Positions 8,095 to 16,444 of a stretch of DNA of 59,560 bases are shown here, piece after piece (the first letter of the stretch is position 1; every line of letters starts with the position of its first letter). The stretch lies in the NCBI GenBank assembly GCA_051000755.1, contig JBPCNZ010000151.1:1-59560 (forward strand), read 5' to 3'. This DNA comes from JALZAH01 sp051000755 (lineage in GTDB: Bacteria; Actinomycetota; Acidimicrobiia; Acidimicrobiales; Palsa-688). The position numbers and the translations under genes are program-made. Below the pieces are notes generated by a model. That model saw only the letters and a program-made list of their open reading frames with translations. It was not told the DNA's origin and ran no database searches.

Positions 8095-11000
8095 TCAGGC
8101 GGCGGCACCGACCTCGAAGGCGGCCCACATCCGGGCGTAGGTGGCCCCGGCGGCCAGAAGCTCGTCGTGGCTTCCGGTCTCGACGACGACCCCGTCGGCG
8201 AGGACCACGATGCGGTCGGCTCGGCGGGCGGTCTGGAGGCGATGGGCGATGAGGACCGTGGTCCGGCCGTGGGCCACGACACCCATGGCCCGGCTGACCT
8301 TCGCCTCGGTGGCCAGGTCGAGGTTGGACGTGGCTTCGTCGAGGAGGAGGATGGCGGGGTCCACCAGTTGAGCGCGGGCCAGGGCGATGAGCTGGCGCTG
8401 GCCGGCCGACAGGCTGCGCCCCCGCTCGCTCACCCCGTCGAGGTAACCGTCGGGGAGGCCGGCGATAAAGTCATGGGCGCCGACGGCGCGCGCTGCGGCC
8501 TCGACCTCCGCGTCACTTGCCTCGTCGTAGCCGTAGGCGATGTTGTCCCGGATGGTGCCGGAGAACAGGTAGGCCTCCTGGGGCACATACCCCAGCTGAT
8601 GGCGGTAGGCGGCCAGGTCGAGGGTGCGGAGATCATTCCCGTCGACCAGGACCCGCCCCGCCGTCGGGTCGTAGAACCGGGTCAGGAGCTTGATGACCGT
8701 CGACTTGCCCGCGCCGGTTTCGCCGACCAGGGCCACCGTCTGGCTGGGTTCGATGTCGAACGTCAGGCCCCGCAACGCCTCCTCCCCAGTGCCTCCCGGG
8801 TAGGCGAAGCGGACGGCGTCGAAGCGCAGTGAGCCGGTGAGCGGCCCGGGATCGACGGGATTGGTGGGAGCGACCACCAACGGCTGGATGGCCATCAGCT
8901 CGTTGATCTGGCGCATCGACGCCCCGGCCTGCTGGTAGGAGTCGAACGTCTGGGAGAGCTGCTGGATGGGGGCGAAGAACAGGTCGAGGTAGAGCAGGAA
9001 CCCGATGAGCTCACCGGAGGTGAGCGAATGTTGGGCCACGAACACCGATCCGACTCCGAGCACCACCGCGGAGGCGGCGTCGGAGAGCATCTGGACGAAC
9101 GGGAAGTACAGGGCCACCAACCGCTGGGCGGACAGCCGGGCGTCGAGGTAGCGGTTGGCCAGGGTCCGGAAGTTGGCCTCGTTGCGGTCCTGGCGGACGA
9201 ACGCCTGGGACTCCCGCACCCCCGAGAGGCTCTCGGCCATGTTGGCGTTGACCACGCCGATCTCCTCCCGGGCCCGGCGGTAGGCCCGACCGGAGAGGGT
9301 GCGGTACACGAGCGTGGCTGCCACCAGGGGGATCATCACCGACAGGGTGATGAGGCCCAGCTTCCAGTTCCATACGACCAGGGCCAGCCCGACGCCGACG
9401 AAGGTGAAGAGCGCGACGAGGGCATTGATCAACCCTGTCTGCAGCAGGTTGGAGAAGGCGTCGACGTCGGTGGTCATGCGGGTCAGGATCCGCCCCACCA
9501 TCTCCCGATCGTAGAAATCGATCGACAGTCGTTGGAGGTGGGAGAAGATCCGGACCCGGAGGGCGAACAGAAGGCGCTCCGCCGTTCGCCCCGTCACCAG
9601 GACCTGGGCGATCGAATCCCCCAGGTCGGCTGCGGTGACCAGGGCGAATGCCACCGACGCGACGGCCAGGGCGCCGACGGAGGCCTTGGCCACACCGTCG
9701 TCGAGGCCGGCGCGGATGAGCACGGGGCCGAGCAGGGTGGCGACGGAGTCGATCAGGACCAGGGCCAGCCCGGCGGCCAGGGGCTTGCGGAAGGGGCGCA
9801 GGAAGTTGCGAAGGGTGAAGCTCGGATCGTGATCGGCCTCGATGCTGACGTCGATGTCGGGGACGTCGCGGATGGGCGGGAGGGCGGCGACCTGGGCCAT
9901 CAGCTCGGGGGTGGCGGCCAGGGTCCCCATCCAGTTGTGGCCCGCTCCCGCGCCCGCCGCTCCCGCCGCCCCCGCGCCCGCCGCGCCCCTGGACGTCCCT
10001 CCCCGTCCCCGGCCCAGGCCAGGCCCCAGGCTGGCGGCCCTCGGCCCGAGGACGCCGTTGCCGCCGAGCGAGCCTTCCGGGGAGGGCGCCTCGGTCCACA
10101 GCGACGGCGTCACCCCGTCGATCTGGGCCTCGCGGCCCATGGCCTCCTCGTCGGGCGCGAGGGCGCCGCCCTCCCCCTCGATGTCGTCGCCCGGCCCGGC
10201 CAGCAGGAGCCGGTAGGTCCGGCACCGTTCGATGAGCTCGGAATGGCTGCCCAGGTCGATGACCCGGCCGCCGTCGACGACCGCCACCCGGTCGGCCAGG
10301 CGCAGCGTGGAGCGGCGGTGGGCGACGAGCAGGGTGGTCCGCCCCCTCATCACCTGGCGCAGGGTGGCGTGGATCTCCTCCTCGATCCGGGCGTCGATGG
10401 CACTGGTGGCGTCATCGAGGACCAGCATCCTCGGGTCGGTGATCAGGGCCCGGGCCAACGCCACCCGCTGGCGTTGCCCACCCGAGAGGCTGAGGCCGCG
10501 CTCGCCCACCAGGGTGTCGTAGCCGTCGCTCATGGCGGTGATGAACTCGTGGGCCTCAGCGGCCCGGGCCGCGGTGACGACCATCTCGTCGGTGGCGTCG
10601 GGCCGGCCGTAGGCGATGTTGGCCCGGATGGAGTCGGAGAACAGGAAGCTCTCCTCGAACACCACGCCGATCTGGCCCCGCAATGACTCCAGGGTGACGT
10701 GACGGACGTCGGTGCCGTCGATCCTCACCGCTCCGCCCCCGACATCGTAGAAGCGGGGTAGCAGCAACGAGACCGTGGACTTGCCCGATCCCGACGTGCC
10801 GACCAGGGCCACCGTCTCGCCCGGGCTCACGTGCAAGGTGAAGTCGTCGAGCACCGGTCGGTCGGGGGCGTACCCGAAGCTGACGTGGTCGAAGAGGATG
10901 TCCCCGCTCGCCGGTGCCAGTCGCCCGGCATCGGGCGACTCGGTCACGACCGGGTTGGTGTCGAGCAGATCGAGGACCCGTTCGGCGCCGGCCCGCGCCT

Positions 11001-11973
11001 GCTGGCCGACGAGCAGCAGGGCGGCGAGCATCCGGGCGGGCGCGGCTAGTTGCACGAGGTAGGTGGCGAACGCCAGGAACGTCCCCACCGAGATCTTGTG
11101 ATGGATGGCCAGGTACCCGCCGAGGGCGAGCACGCCAACCTGCCCGGCGACCGGCAGGGCGGCCAGCAGGGGCTGGTAGCGGGCCTGGTAGCGGACGGCC
11201 CGAACCCGCGACCCGTAGAGGATCCGGGCCCGGTCCACGAGGTGCCACAGCTCGCGCTCCTCCTGCCCGAAGCCCTTGACGACGCGGACGCCGGAAACGG
11301 CCTCCTCCACGACGACGGCGACCTCACCCTCGCGCTGCTGGGAGTCCCAGTTGGCCGGGAAGGTCCGCTCCCGCATGCGCAGGGCGGTGAAGAACAGCCC
11401 GGGCACCACCAGCAGGCTCACCACGGCCAGCAGGGGCGAATACACGAACATGATGACCAGCGAGCCGATCAGCAGCAGCACGTTGCCGGCCATGAGGGGC
11501 AGGAAGGCCAGGAGGCCTTGGAGGAGAGCGACGTCGGAGTTGGCACGGGACACCAACTGGCCGGTCTGGAGCTGATCGTGACGGGCGAAATCGAGCCGTT
11601 GGAGCTGGTCGTAGATGGCGTTGCGCAGGTCGTACTGGACGTCGAGGCCGACCCTCCCCCCGACGAAGCGGCGCACGTAGGCAGCCCCGAAGGTGACGAC
11701 GGCGGCGATGGCGAGCACGATCATCCACGGGGCCAGGGGGGACCGATGGGCGATGATGACGTTGTCGATCACCTGGCGCTCGACGGCAGGGACGGCCGCG
11801 GTGATGGCGCTGCCGATCAGGGCGAAGCCGAAGGCGAGGATGACCTTGCGCCGGTGCGGCCTGAGCCACGGGGCCAGGCGGCGGATCCATCCTCGTCGCG
11901 GCCCGGCCGGCGCCGGCCGGTCAGAGGCGGCCTGATCGGCGGCCTGATCGGCCGCCGGCACGGCCGTGCTCAT
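8095..11973 (-). CDS. Fused ABC exporter (two TMD-NBD halves), ABCB/MDR type
   Basis: 1292 residues: TMD1 about 30-330, NBD1 about 350-590, a flexible Gly/Ala/Pro linker about 600-705, then TMD2 and NBD2. NBD1 has Walker A GTSGSGKST (about 392-400) and signature LSLSGGQRQR (about 495-502), but the residue after Walker B is Asp instead of catalytic Glu (LVLDDATSAID) and the Q-loop reads VVFEES instead of Q. NBD2 has GETGAGKST, a normal Q-loop (YVPQEA) and LLLDEATS, but a variant signature LSAGQ. One ATP site is therefore degenerate, as in heterodimeric multidrug exporters. The start ATG overlaps the MarR stop by 4 bp, so expression is likely under that regulator. Substrate unknown. Confidence 0.95.
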   Translation of the reverse strand: MSTAVPAADQAADQAASDRPAPAGPRRGWIRRLAPWLRPHRRKVILAFGFALIGSAITAAVPAVERQVIDNVIIAHRSPLAPWMIVLAIAAVVTFGAAYVRRFVGGRVGLDVQYDLRNAIYDQLQRLDFARHDQLQTGQLVSRANSDVALLQGLLAFLPLMAGNVLLLIGSLVIMFVYSPLLAVVSLLVVPGLFFTALRMRERTFPANWDSQQREGEVAVVVEEAVSGVRVVKGFGQEERELWHLVDRARILYGSRVRAVRYQARYQPLLAALPVAGQVGVLALGGYLAIHHKISVGTFLAFATYLVQLAAPARMLAALLLVGQQARAGAERVLDLLDTNPVVTESPDAGRLAPASGDILFDHVSFGYAPDRPVLDDFTLHVSPGETVALVGTSGSGKSTVSLLLPRFYDVGGGAVRIDGTDVRHVTLESLRGQIGVVFEESFLFSDSIRANIAYGRPDATDEMVVTAARAAEAHEFITAMSDGYDTLVGERGLSLSGGQRQRVALARALITDPRMLVLDDATSAIDARIEEEIHATLRQVMRGRTTLLVAHRRSTLRLADRVAVVDGGRVIDLGSHSELIERCRTYRLLLAGPGDDIEGEGGALAPDEEAMGREAQIDGVTPSLWTEAPSPEGSLGGNGVLGPRAASLGPGLGRGRGGTSRGAAGAGAAGAAGAGAGHNWMGTLAATPELMAQVAALPPIRDVPDIDVSIEADHDPSFTLRNFLRPFRKPLAAGLALVLIDSVATLLGPVLIRAGLDDGVAKASVGALAVASVAFALVTAADLGDSIAQVLVTGRTAERLLFALRVRIFSHLQRLSIDFYDREMVGRILTRMTTDVDAFSNLLQTGLINALVALFTFVGVGLALVVWNWKLGLITLSVMIPLVAATLVYRTLSGRAYRRAREEIGVVNANMAESLSGVRESQAFVRQDRNEANFRTLANRYLDARLSAQRLVALYFPFVQMLSDAASAVVLGVGSVFVAQHSLTSGELIGFLLYLDLFFAPIQQLSQTFDSYQQAGASMRQINELMAIQPLVVAPTNPVDPGPLTGSLRFDAVRFAYPGGTGEEALRGLTFDIEPSQTVALVGETGAGKSTVIKLLTRFYDPTAGRVLVDGNDLRTLDLAAYRHQLGYVPQEAYLFSGTIRDNIAYGYDEASDAEVEAAARAVGAHDFIAGLPDGYLDGVSERGRSLSAGQRQLIALARAQLVDPAILLLDEATSNLDLATEAKVSRAMGVVAHGRTTVLIAHRLQTARRADRIVVLADGVVVETGSHDELLAAGATYARMWAAFEVGAAA

Positions 11974-12440
11974 GAGTCGACGTCCGGTTGCTGCCGGCGG
12001 GCGGCCAGGCGGGCGTCGAGCACCCGGCCCAGCTCGGCCAGGGCGGCGACGACGACCCCGGGCTGATCGCAGCCGGCGACCAGTCCGTGCAAGGCGACGG
12101 CCATGGCCGCCTCGGTCTCCTCCAGGGCGGCGCGCCCTTCGGGGCTGACCTCCAGCCGGGTCACCCGACGGTCACCGGTGGACGCACCGCGAACGAGCAG
12201 GCCCCGGCAGACGAGAGAGTCGACCATGGCGGTTATGGTCGGCTTGGCCAGATCCAGCCGTCCAGCCAGATCGGTGGCCCGTTCGTCTCCCGCCGCCACG
12301 CGCGACAGGAGCCGGTACTGGGGAAGGCTCAACTCGGGGCTGACCCGCTCGAGGGCCCGGGAAGCCCGGACCAGGCCCCGCAGAGCCGGGATCAGGGTGT
12401 CGGCCCCGGACGGCCCGAGGGCAACGGAGGAGGCGGTCAT
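11970..12440 (-). CDS. MarR-family regulator of the ABC exporter
   Basis: 156-residue winged-helix repressor: LSLPQYRLLSRVAAGDERAT, recognition helix LAKPTITAMVDSLVCRGLL and wing GDRRVTRLEVSPEGRAA. Its stop overlaps the ABC exporter start by 4 bp (11970-11973), a translationally coupled two-gene operon. MarR-exporter pairs typically respond to the exported compound, so it probably represses its own operon; this is inference. The promoter would lie in the short gap (12441-12451) or within rnhB, since rnhB ends only 11 bp upstream on the same strand. Confidence 0.93.
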   Translation of the reverse strand: MTASSVALGPSGADTLIPALRGLVRASRALERVSPELSLPQYRLLSRVAAGDERATDLAGRLDLAKPTITAMVDSLVCRGLLVRGASTGDRRVTRLEVSPEGRAALEETEAAMAVALHGLVAGCDQPGVVVAALAELGRVLDARLAARRQQPDVDS

Positions 12441-12451
12441 GGTGCGCCAGG

Positions 12452-13168
12452 CTAACAGTGAGAATCCCGAACCAGTTGCTCAGTTTCGACGGTGTTCTCG
12501 TCGGGGCCATCCGGTCCCGCCCGACGCAGGGCCCGGGCCCCGGCGACGCCCCAGACCAGGCCTTCCATGAACACCCAGCTCCGACGGTGGATGGCCGTGG
12601 GCCCGTAGGCGTGCAGGGCCATGCGGTGCCGGGGGCCGGGATAGCCCTTGTTGCGGTCGAACTCGAATCCCGGGTAATGCTCGGCCTCGGCCCTCATGAC
12701 CCGGTCGCGGCTGACCTTGGCCAGGATCGACGCGGTGGCGATCGACAGGCTGGTGCTGTCGCCCCGGATCACCATGCGGCTGCAGCCCAGGCCGACGAAA
12801 TCCCAGTTGCCGTCGACGAGGACCTGGTCGGGGATGACACCCAGGCCGTCCATGGCCCGGCGGGCAGCCAGGCGCTGAGCCGCGGCCATGCCCAACTCGT
12901 CGCACTCCACCTGGGTCGCCGATCCGACGGCCCAGGTGCACCAGCGGGCGATCCGCTCGAAGAGTCGTTCCCGTTCGGTCTCCCGGAGCATCTTGGAGTC
13001 ACGCACCCCGTAGACCCGGCGGTCGCACGGCACGACGGCGGCTCCCACGGTGAGGGGCCCGGCCCACGAGCCTCGCCCGACCTCGTCGACACCGACGACG
13101 ACCTCGTGGCCGGCCGCCCATCCCTCCCGTTCGAGGCGCAGGCCGGGCGCGAGGGAGCGAGGGCTCAC
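12452..13168 (-). CDS. rnhB: Ribonuclease HII
   Basis: Removes ribonucleotides and RNA primers from RNA-DNA hybrids in the cytosol. 238 residues. All RNase HII blocks are visible: GVDEVGRGSWAGPL with catalytic Asp28-Glu29, VLVDGNWD, GDSTSLSIATASILAKVSRD, and YPGPRHRMALHAYGPTAIHRRSW. The C-terminal tail (about 30 residues) is nonconserved. The start overlaps the selD stop by 4 bp, so translation is probably coupled to selD, an unusual partner for this housekeeping gene. Confidence 0.97.
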   Translation of the reverse strand: MSPRSLAPGLRLEREGWAAGHEVVVGVDEVGRGSWAGPLTVGAAVVPCDRRVYGVRDSKMLRETERERLFERIARWCTWAVGSATQVECDELGMAAAQRLAARRAMDGLGVIPDQVLVDGNWDFVGLGCSRMVIRGDSTSLSIATASILAKVSRDRVMRAEAEHYPGFEFDRNKGYPGPRHRMALHAYGPTAIHRRSWVFMEGLVWGVAGARALRRAGPDGPDENTVETEQLVRDSHC

Positions 13169-14175
13169 CGCAGGCTCACCGCCGCCGGTCCTTCGGCGAC
13201 GTCTCCCACGACGGTGAAACCGTGGTCTGCGACCAGGCCGTCGGCGTCGCCGGATGTGACCGCGGCCAGCAGGCCCCCCGACGTCTGGGGATCGAAGGCC
13301 ACGGCGGCCAGGGCCGGCGAGGCGTCGACGTCCACCCGGCCTTCGAGGTGCGATCGGTTGCGGGCATCACCACCGGTCCTCGTCCCCGCCTCGGCAGCCT
13401 CGAGGGCGCCGGCGTAGAGGGGCAGCATGTCGGCCCGCAGTCGCAGCGAGGCCGCCGAGCGCTCCGCCATCTCCCAGCTGTGGCCAAGGAGCCCGAAGCC
13501 GGTGACATCGGTGACGGCGTGGGGCCCGTGGTCGAGCTCGGCCAAGCCGGCCGCTGCGTCGCGATTCAGGCGGCGCATGACGGCGATGGCGGCCGCCACC
13601 TCGTCGGGGCGGCCCCCGGCCAGCACGATGCCCGAACCGAGGGGTTTCGACAGGACCAGGACATCGCCGGGCCGGGCACCCGCCTTGGTCCACACCCGGT
13701 CGGGATGGACCAGGCCCTGCACCGCCAGGCCGAAGATGGGCTCAGGGGAACGGATGGTGTGGCCGCCCGCCACCGTGCCCCCCGCTTCGGCGACGACGGC
13801 GGCGGCAGCGGCGAAGATGGTGGCGATGGCCGCTTGGGGGAGGCGCTCGGGAAAGGCGGCGACGTTGAGGGCGAGTAGGACCCTGCCGCCCATGGCGTAG
13901 ACGTCGGAGCAGGCGTTGGCCGCGGCGATGGCGCCGAAGTCGCCCGGGTCGTCGACGAGGGGCGGGAAGAAGTCCGTCGTCGACACCAGGGCCACCTCGT
14001 CGCTCAGGCGGTACACGGCCGCGTCGTCAAAGGGGGCGAGGCCGACGAGCAGCGAGGGGTCGGCGCCGCCCGCCAGGTCCCGGACCAGGGCGGCCAGGGG
14101 GGCCGCCCCCCACTTGGCGGCGCAGCCACCGCACGCGGTCCACTCGGTCAGCTTCAGGTCAGTCACGTCAGTCAT
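13165..14175 (-). CDS. selD: Selenide, water dikinase (selenophosphate synthase)
   Basis: Makes selenophosphate from selenide and ATP, the selenium donor for selenocysteine and selenouridine. 336 residues from ATG 14175. The active-site loop near the N-terminus is TACGGCAAKWG, with cysteine in the Cys/Sec position and the catalytic lysine; further blocks are PFDDAAVYRL, STTDFFPPLVDDPGDFG, AANACSDVYAMGG, GGHTI and VTDVTGFGLLGH, all AIR-synthase-fold family motifs. No selA, selB or tRNA-Sec is in the window. The start lies inside the upstream RibD-like gene (8-bp overlap), so RibD-like, selD and rnhB form one overlapping unit. Confidence 0.95.
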   Translation of the reverse strand: MTDVTDLKLTEWTACGGCAAKWGAAPLAALVRDLAGGADPSLLVGLAPFDDAAVYRLSDEVALVSTTDFFPPLVDDPGDFGAIAAANACSDVYAMGGRVLLALNVAAFPERLPQAAIATIFAAAAAVVAEAGGTVAGGHTIRSPEPIFGLAVQGLVHPDRVWTKAGARPGDVLVLSKPLGSGIVLAGGRPDEVAAAIAVMRRLNRDAAAGLAELDHGPHAVTDVTGFGLLGHSWEMAERSAASLRLRADMLPLYAGALEAAEAGTRTGGDARNRSHLEGRVDVDASPALAAVAFDPQTSGGLLAAVTSGDADGLVADHGFTVVGDVAEGPAAVSLR

Positions 14176-14968
14176 CGATGGCGTCCTCGGGAGGGAAGGT
14201 ACTCGTGCCGAGCAGGTAGTAGCGACCGAGCAGCAACCGGTCGCCGGCGAGCAGGTGCACCAGGCGAGCGGGGACAGGCTCGGCCAGTGGGGTCCCGGCC
14301 ACCAGGCCGAGGTGACCGGGGCCGGCCACGATCGAGTCCTGGGTGAGGCAGAGCTCGTCGAGGGCGCCGGCGGCAACGAGCCCGGTCATGATGGTCGGGC
14401 CCCCTTCGCACAACACGTCGTGCAGGCCCCGGGCCCGCAGCTCGTCCAGGGCGACGAGGACATCGACGGAGTCGTCCCCGCAGATCACCACGTCCGCCCG
14501 TTGGCTGAGAGCGGCGCGGGCATCGGGGGAGGCCTGAGCGCACGTGAGGACGAGGGGCCGGGGGCCCGTGTCGGTCTCGGTGAACAGCCGGGACCGGGGG
14601 TCGAGGTCAGCCCGGTTGGTCAGCACCGCCACGGGAGGCGTGGGGGCCTGACCCCGCTCGAGGCGGCGGGCTCGGGCCGGCGCCGCCACCTTGGCCGGGC
14701 CGTAGTTCTCCGCCCGGGCCGTGCCGGACCCGACGACCACCACGTCGGCGAGAGCCCGGAGGGCCATGAACACGAGGCGGTCATCGGGGCCTCCGAGGGT
14801 GCCGCTTCGCCCACCGATCTCGACCGCAGCATCCAAGCTGACGACCATGTTGGCCCTCACCCACCCGGGCCGCGGCGCCCGGTACAGCGCCTCGAGGGAC
14901 TCGGGGTCGGTGATCGGTGTCAGGTGGGGAATGGCGTCGGGGCCGCCCAGGATCAACCTCAGCACCAC
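14168..14968 (-). CDS. RibD C-terminal domain / pyrimidine reductase-family protein
   Basis: About 266 residues, start at GTG 14968 or the adjacent GTG 14965. The dihydrofolate-reductase-like fold of RibD reductases is visible: WVRANMVVSLDAAVEIGGRSG, ADVVVVGSGTARAENYGP, and LCEGGPTIMTGLVAAGALDEL. The family reduces the ribosylamino-pyrimidine of riboflavin synthesis or uses the fold for other NADPH/F420-linked reductions; no deaminase domain is present. It sits divergently from cofC (114 bp gap), so a link to flavin or deazaflavin metabolism is tempting but not shown. Confidence 0.85.
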   Translation of the reverse strand: MVLRLILGGPDAIPHLTPITDPESLEALYRAPRPGWVRANMVVSLDAAVEIGGRSGTLGGPDDRLVFMALRALADVVVVGSGTARAENYGPAKVAAPARARRLERGQAPTPPVAVLTNRADLDPRSRLFTETDTGPRPLVLTCAQASPDARAALSQRADVVICGDDSVDVLVALDELRARGLHDVLCEGGPTIMTGLVAAGALDELCLTQDSIVAGPGHLGLVAGTPLAEPVPARLVHLLAGDRLLLGRYYLLGTSTFPPEDAIDD

Positions 14969-15082
14969 GGCGGACCCGGGGGGACGAGAGGGGGCACGGA
15001 CGTCACGGGGTCCAACGGTAGTGGCGGTCGCCCCCCCACCCGTTGAGCGCGGCGGGCCGGTGGGGCTCCGTAGGATGGGGGG

Positions 15083-15697
15083 GTGGCCACCCCCCCGACG
15101 GCGCCGCCCGACGGCGCCCCCAGCCCCAAGGGGTGGCTGGGTCCGGCGGCGGTGCTGGTACCGGTTAAAGCCTTCAGCCAGGCCAAGCTGCGACTGGCTC
15201 CGGCTCTGTCGCCCGGGCGGCGGGCGGAGCTGGCCCGGACCATGGCCGAGCGGGTGCTCCACTCTGCCGGCGACCTTCCCGCGGCGGTGGTCTGTGACGA
15301 CCGGGACGTGGCCGCCTGGGCCCGCAACCTCGGTGCTCTGGTCATCTGGGAGCCGGGACGGGGTCTGAACGGGGCGGTGGCGGCCGGTGTCGCCCACCTG
15401 GCCGGCGCCGGTGTTCAACAGGTCGTGGTCGCCGCCGGGGACCTTCCCCTGGCCGAGGACCTGCGTTGGGTCACCGAGTTCGACGGGATCACGATCGTCC
15501 CCGATCGGCGCCACGACGGGACCAACGTGATTGCGGTGCCCACCTCGAAGCCCTTCGGGTTCTCCTACGGTCCCGGCTCGTTCTCCCGCCATCTGGCCGA
15601 GGCCCACACCCTCGAGGTCGCCATCCGTGTGGTCTACGCTTCCCCGCTCGCCTGGGACGTGGACCTCCCCGCCGACTTGGAGTTCCTCCCCCGATGA
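15083..15697 (+). CDS. cofC: 2-phospho-L-lactate / phosphoenolpyruvate guanylyltransferase (CofC/FbiD)
   Basis: Activates 2-phospho-lactate or phosphoenolpyruvate with GTP for coenzyme F420 synthesis. 204 residues from GTG 15083. Family blocks: VLVPVKAFSQAKLRLAPALS (nucleotide loop), VVCDDRDVAAWA, GLNGAVAAGVAHLAGAG, VVAAGDLPLAEDL and IVPDRRHDGTNVIAVP with the metal-binding acids. In actinobacteria the enzyme (FbiD) prefers phosphoenolpyruvate. Stop overlaps the PIG-L start by 4 bp. The other F420 genes (cofD/fbiA, cofE/fbiB, fbiC) are not in the window. Confidence 0.93.
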   Translation: MATPPTAPPDGAPSPKGWLGPAAVLVPVKAFSQAKLRLAPALSPGRRAELARTMAERVLHSAGDLPAAVVCDDRDVAAWARNLGALVIWEPGRGLNGAVAAGVAHLAGAGVQQVVVAAGDLPLAEDLRWVTEFDGITIVPDRRHDGTNVIAVPTSKPFGFSYGPGSFSRHLAEAHTLEVAIRVVYASPLAWDVDLPADLEFLPR

Positions 15698-16419
15698 ACG
15701 AGCCCGTCCCCACGCCGGGCGTGGCCCTGGCCGTCGGCGCCCATCCCGATGACGTCGAGTTCGGCGCCGGGGCCACCCTGGCCAAGTGGGCGGCGGCCGG
15801 GTGCCGGATCCATCATGTGATCTGCACCGACGGCTCCAAGGGATCCTGGGATCCCGGCGAGGACACGGCCCGATTGGTGGCTCGCCGCCAGGACGAGCAG
15901 CGGCGGGCGTCGGTGGCCCTGGGCGGGACCGGTGAGGTCACGTTTCTCGGCTGGCCCGACGGCGAGCTCGAGTCGGGACTGCGGCAGCGCTGGGAGATGG
16001 CGGCGGCCATCCGGGCGGTACGACCCGACGTCGTCGTGGGCCACGACCCGTGGAAGCGGTACCGGCTCCATCCCGACCACCGCCACGCCGGCTTCCTCCT
16101 CATCGACGGCGTCGTTGCCGCCCGGGACCCCCACTACTTCCCCGAGCTGGCCGATCCCCCCCACCGGCCGTCGGCCCTGTTGCTCTTCGAAGCCGACGAG
16201 GCCGACCACGTCGAGGATGTCACCGGCTACGGACCGGCGAAGGTCGCCGCCCTCATGGCTCACCGCAGCCAGTTCCGCTCGACCATGGACATCGCCGACG
16301 CGGGCGACGCCGACGACGTCGCCCGTTTCGAGACCCTCATCACCGATCGCCTGACGAAGACCGGCGCCGAAGCGGGCTTCGGCGCCGGAGAATCGTTCAA
16401 GCTGATGACGGATCTGTGA
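15694..16419 (+). CDS. PIG-L (LmbE-like) family deacetylase
   Basis: Zinc-dependent N-deacetylase fold, 241 residues from ATG 15694. Motifs: VGAHPDDVEFGAGATLA (zinc His and catalytic Asp), HHVICTDGSKGSWDP, and HPDHRHAG supplying the third zinc ligand. Members deacetylate GlcNAc conjugates, as MshB and Mca do in mycothiol metabolism. Mycothiol use is suggested elsewhere in the window by an MscR-type dehydrogenase, but the exact substrate cannot be read. Translationally coupled to cofC by an ATGA overlap. Confidence 0.93.
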   Translation: MNEPVPTPGVALAVGAHPDDVEFGAGATLAKWAAAGCRIHHVICTDGSKGSWDPGEDTARLVARRQDEQRRASVALGGTGEVTFLGWPDGELESGLRQRWEMAAAIRAVRPDVVVGHDPWKRYRLHPDHRHAGFLLIDGVVAARDPHYFPELADPPHRPSALLLFEADEADHVEDVTGYGPAKVAALMAHRSQFRSTMDIADAGDADDVARFETLITDRLTKTGAEAGFGAGESFKLMTDL

Positions 16420-16427
16420 TCCGCAAG

Positions 16428-16444
16428 CCGCTGGCCGTCAGCGG
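16428..16444. terminator. Short hairpin between convergent PIG-L and H1-like genes
   Basis: CCGCTG (16428-16433), five-base loop, CAGCGG (16439-16444). It lies between the PIG-L stop and the stop of the H1-like gene, which it overlaps. No clear T-run on either side, so termination is only suggested by position. Confidence 0.3.
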
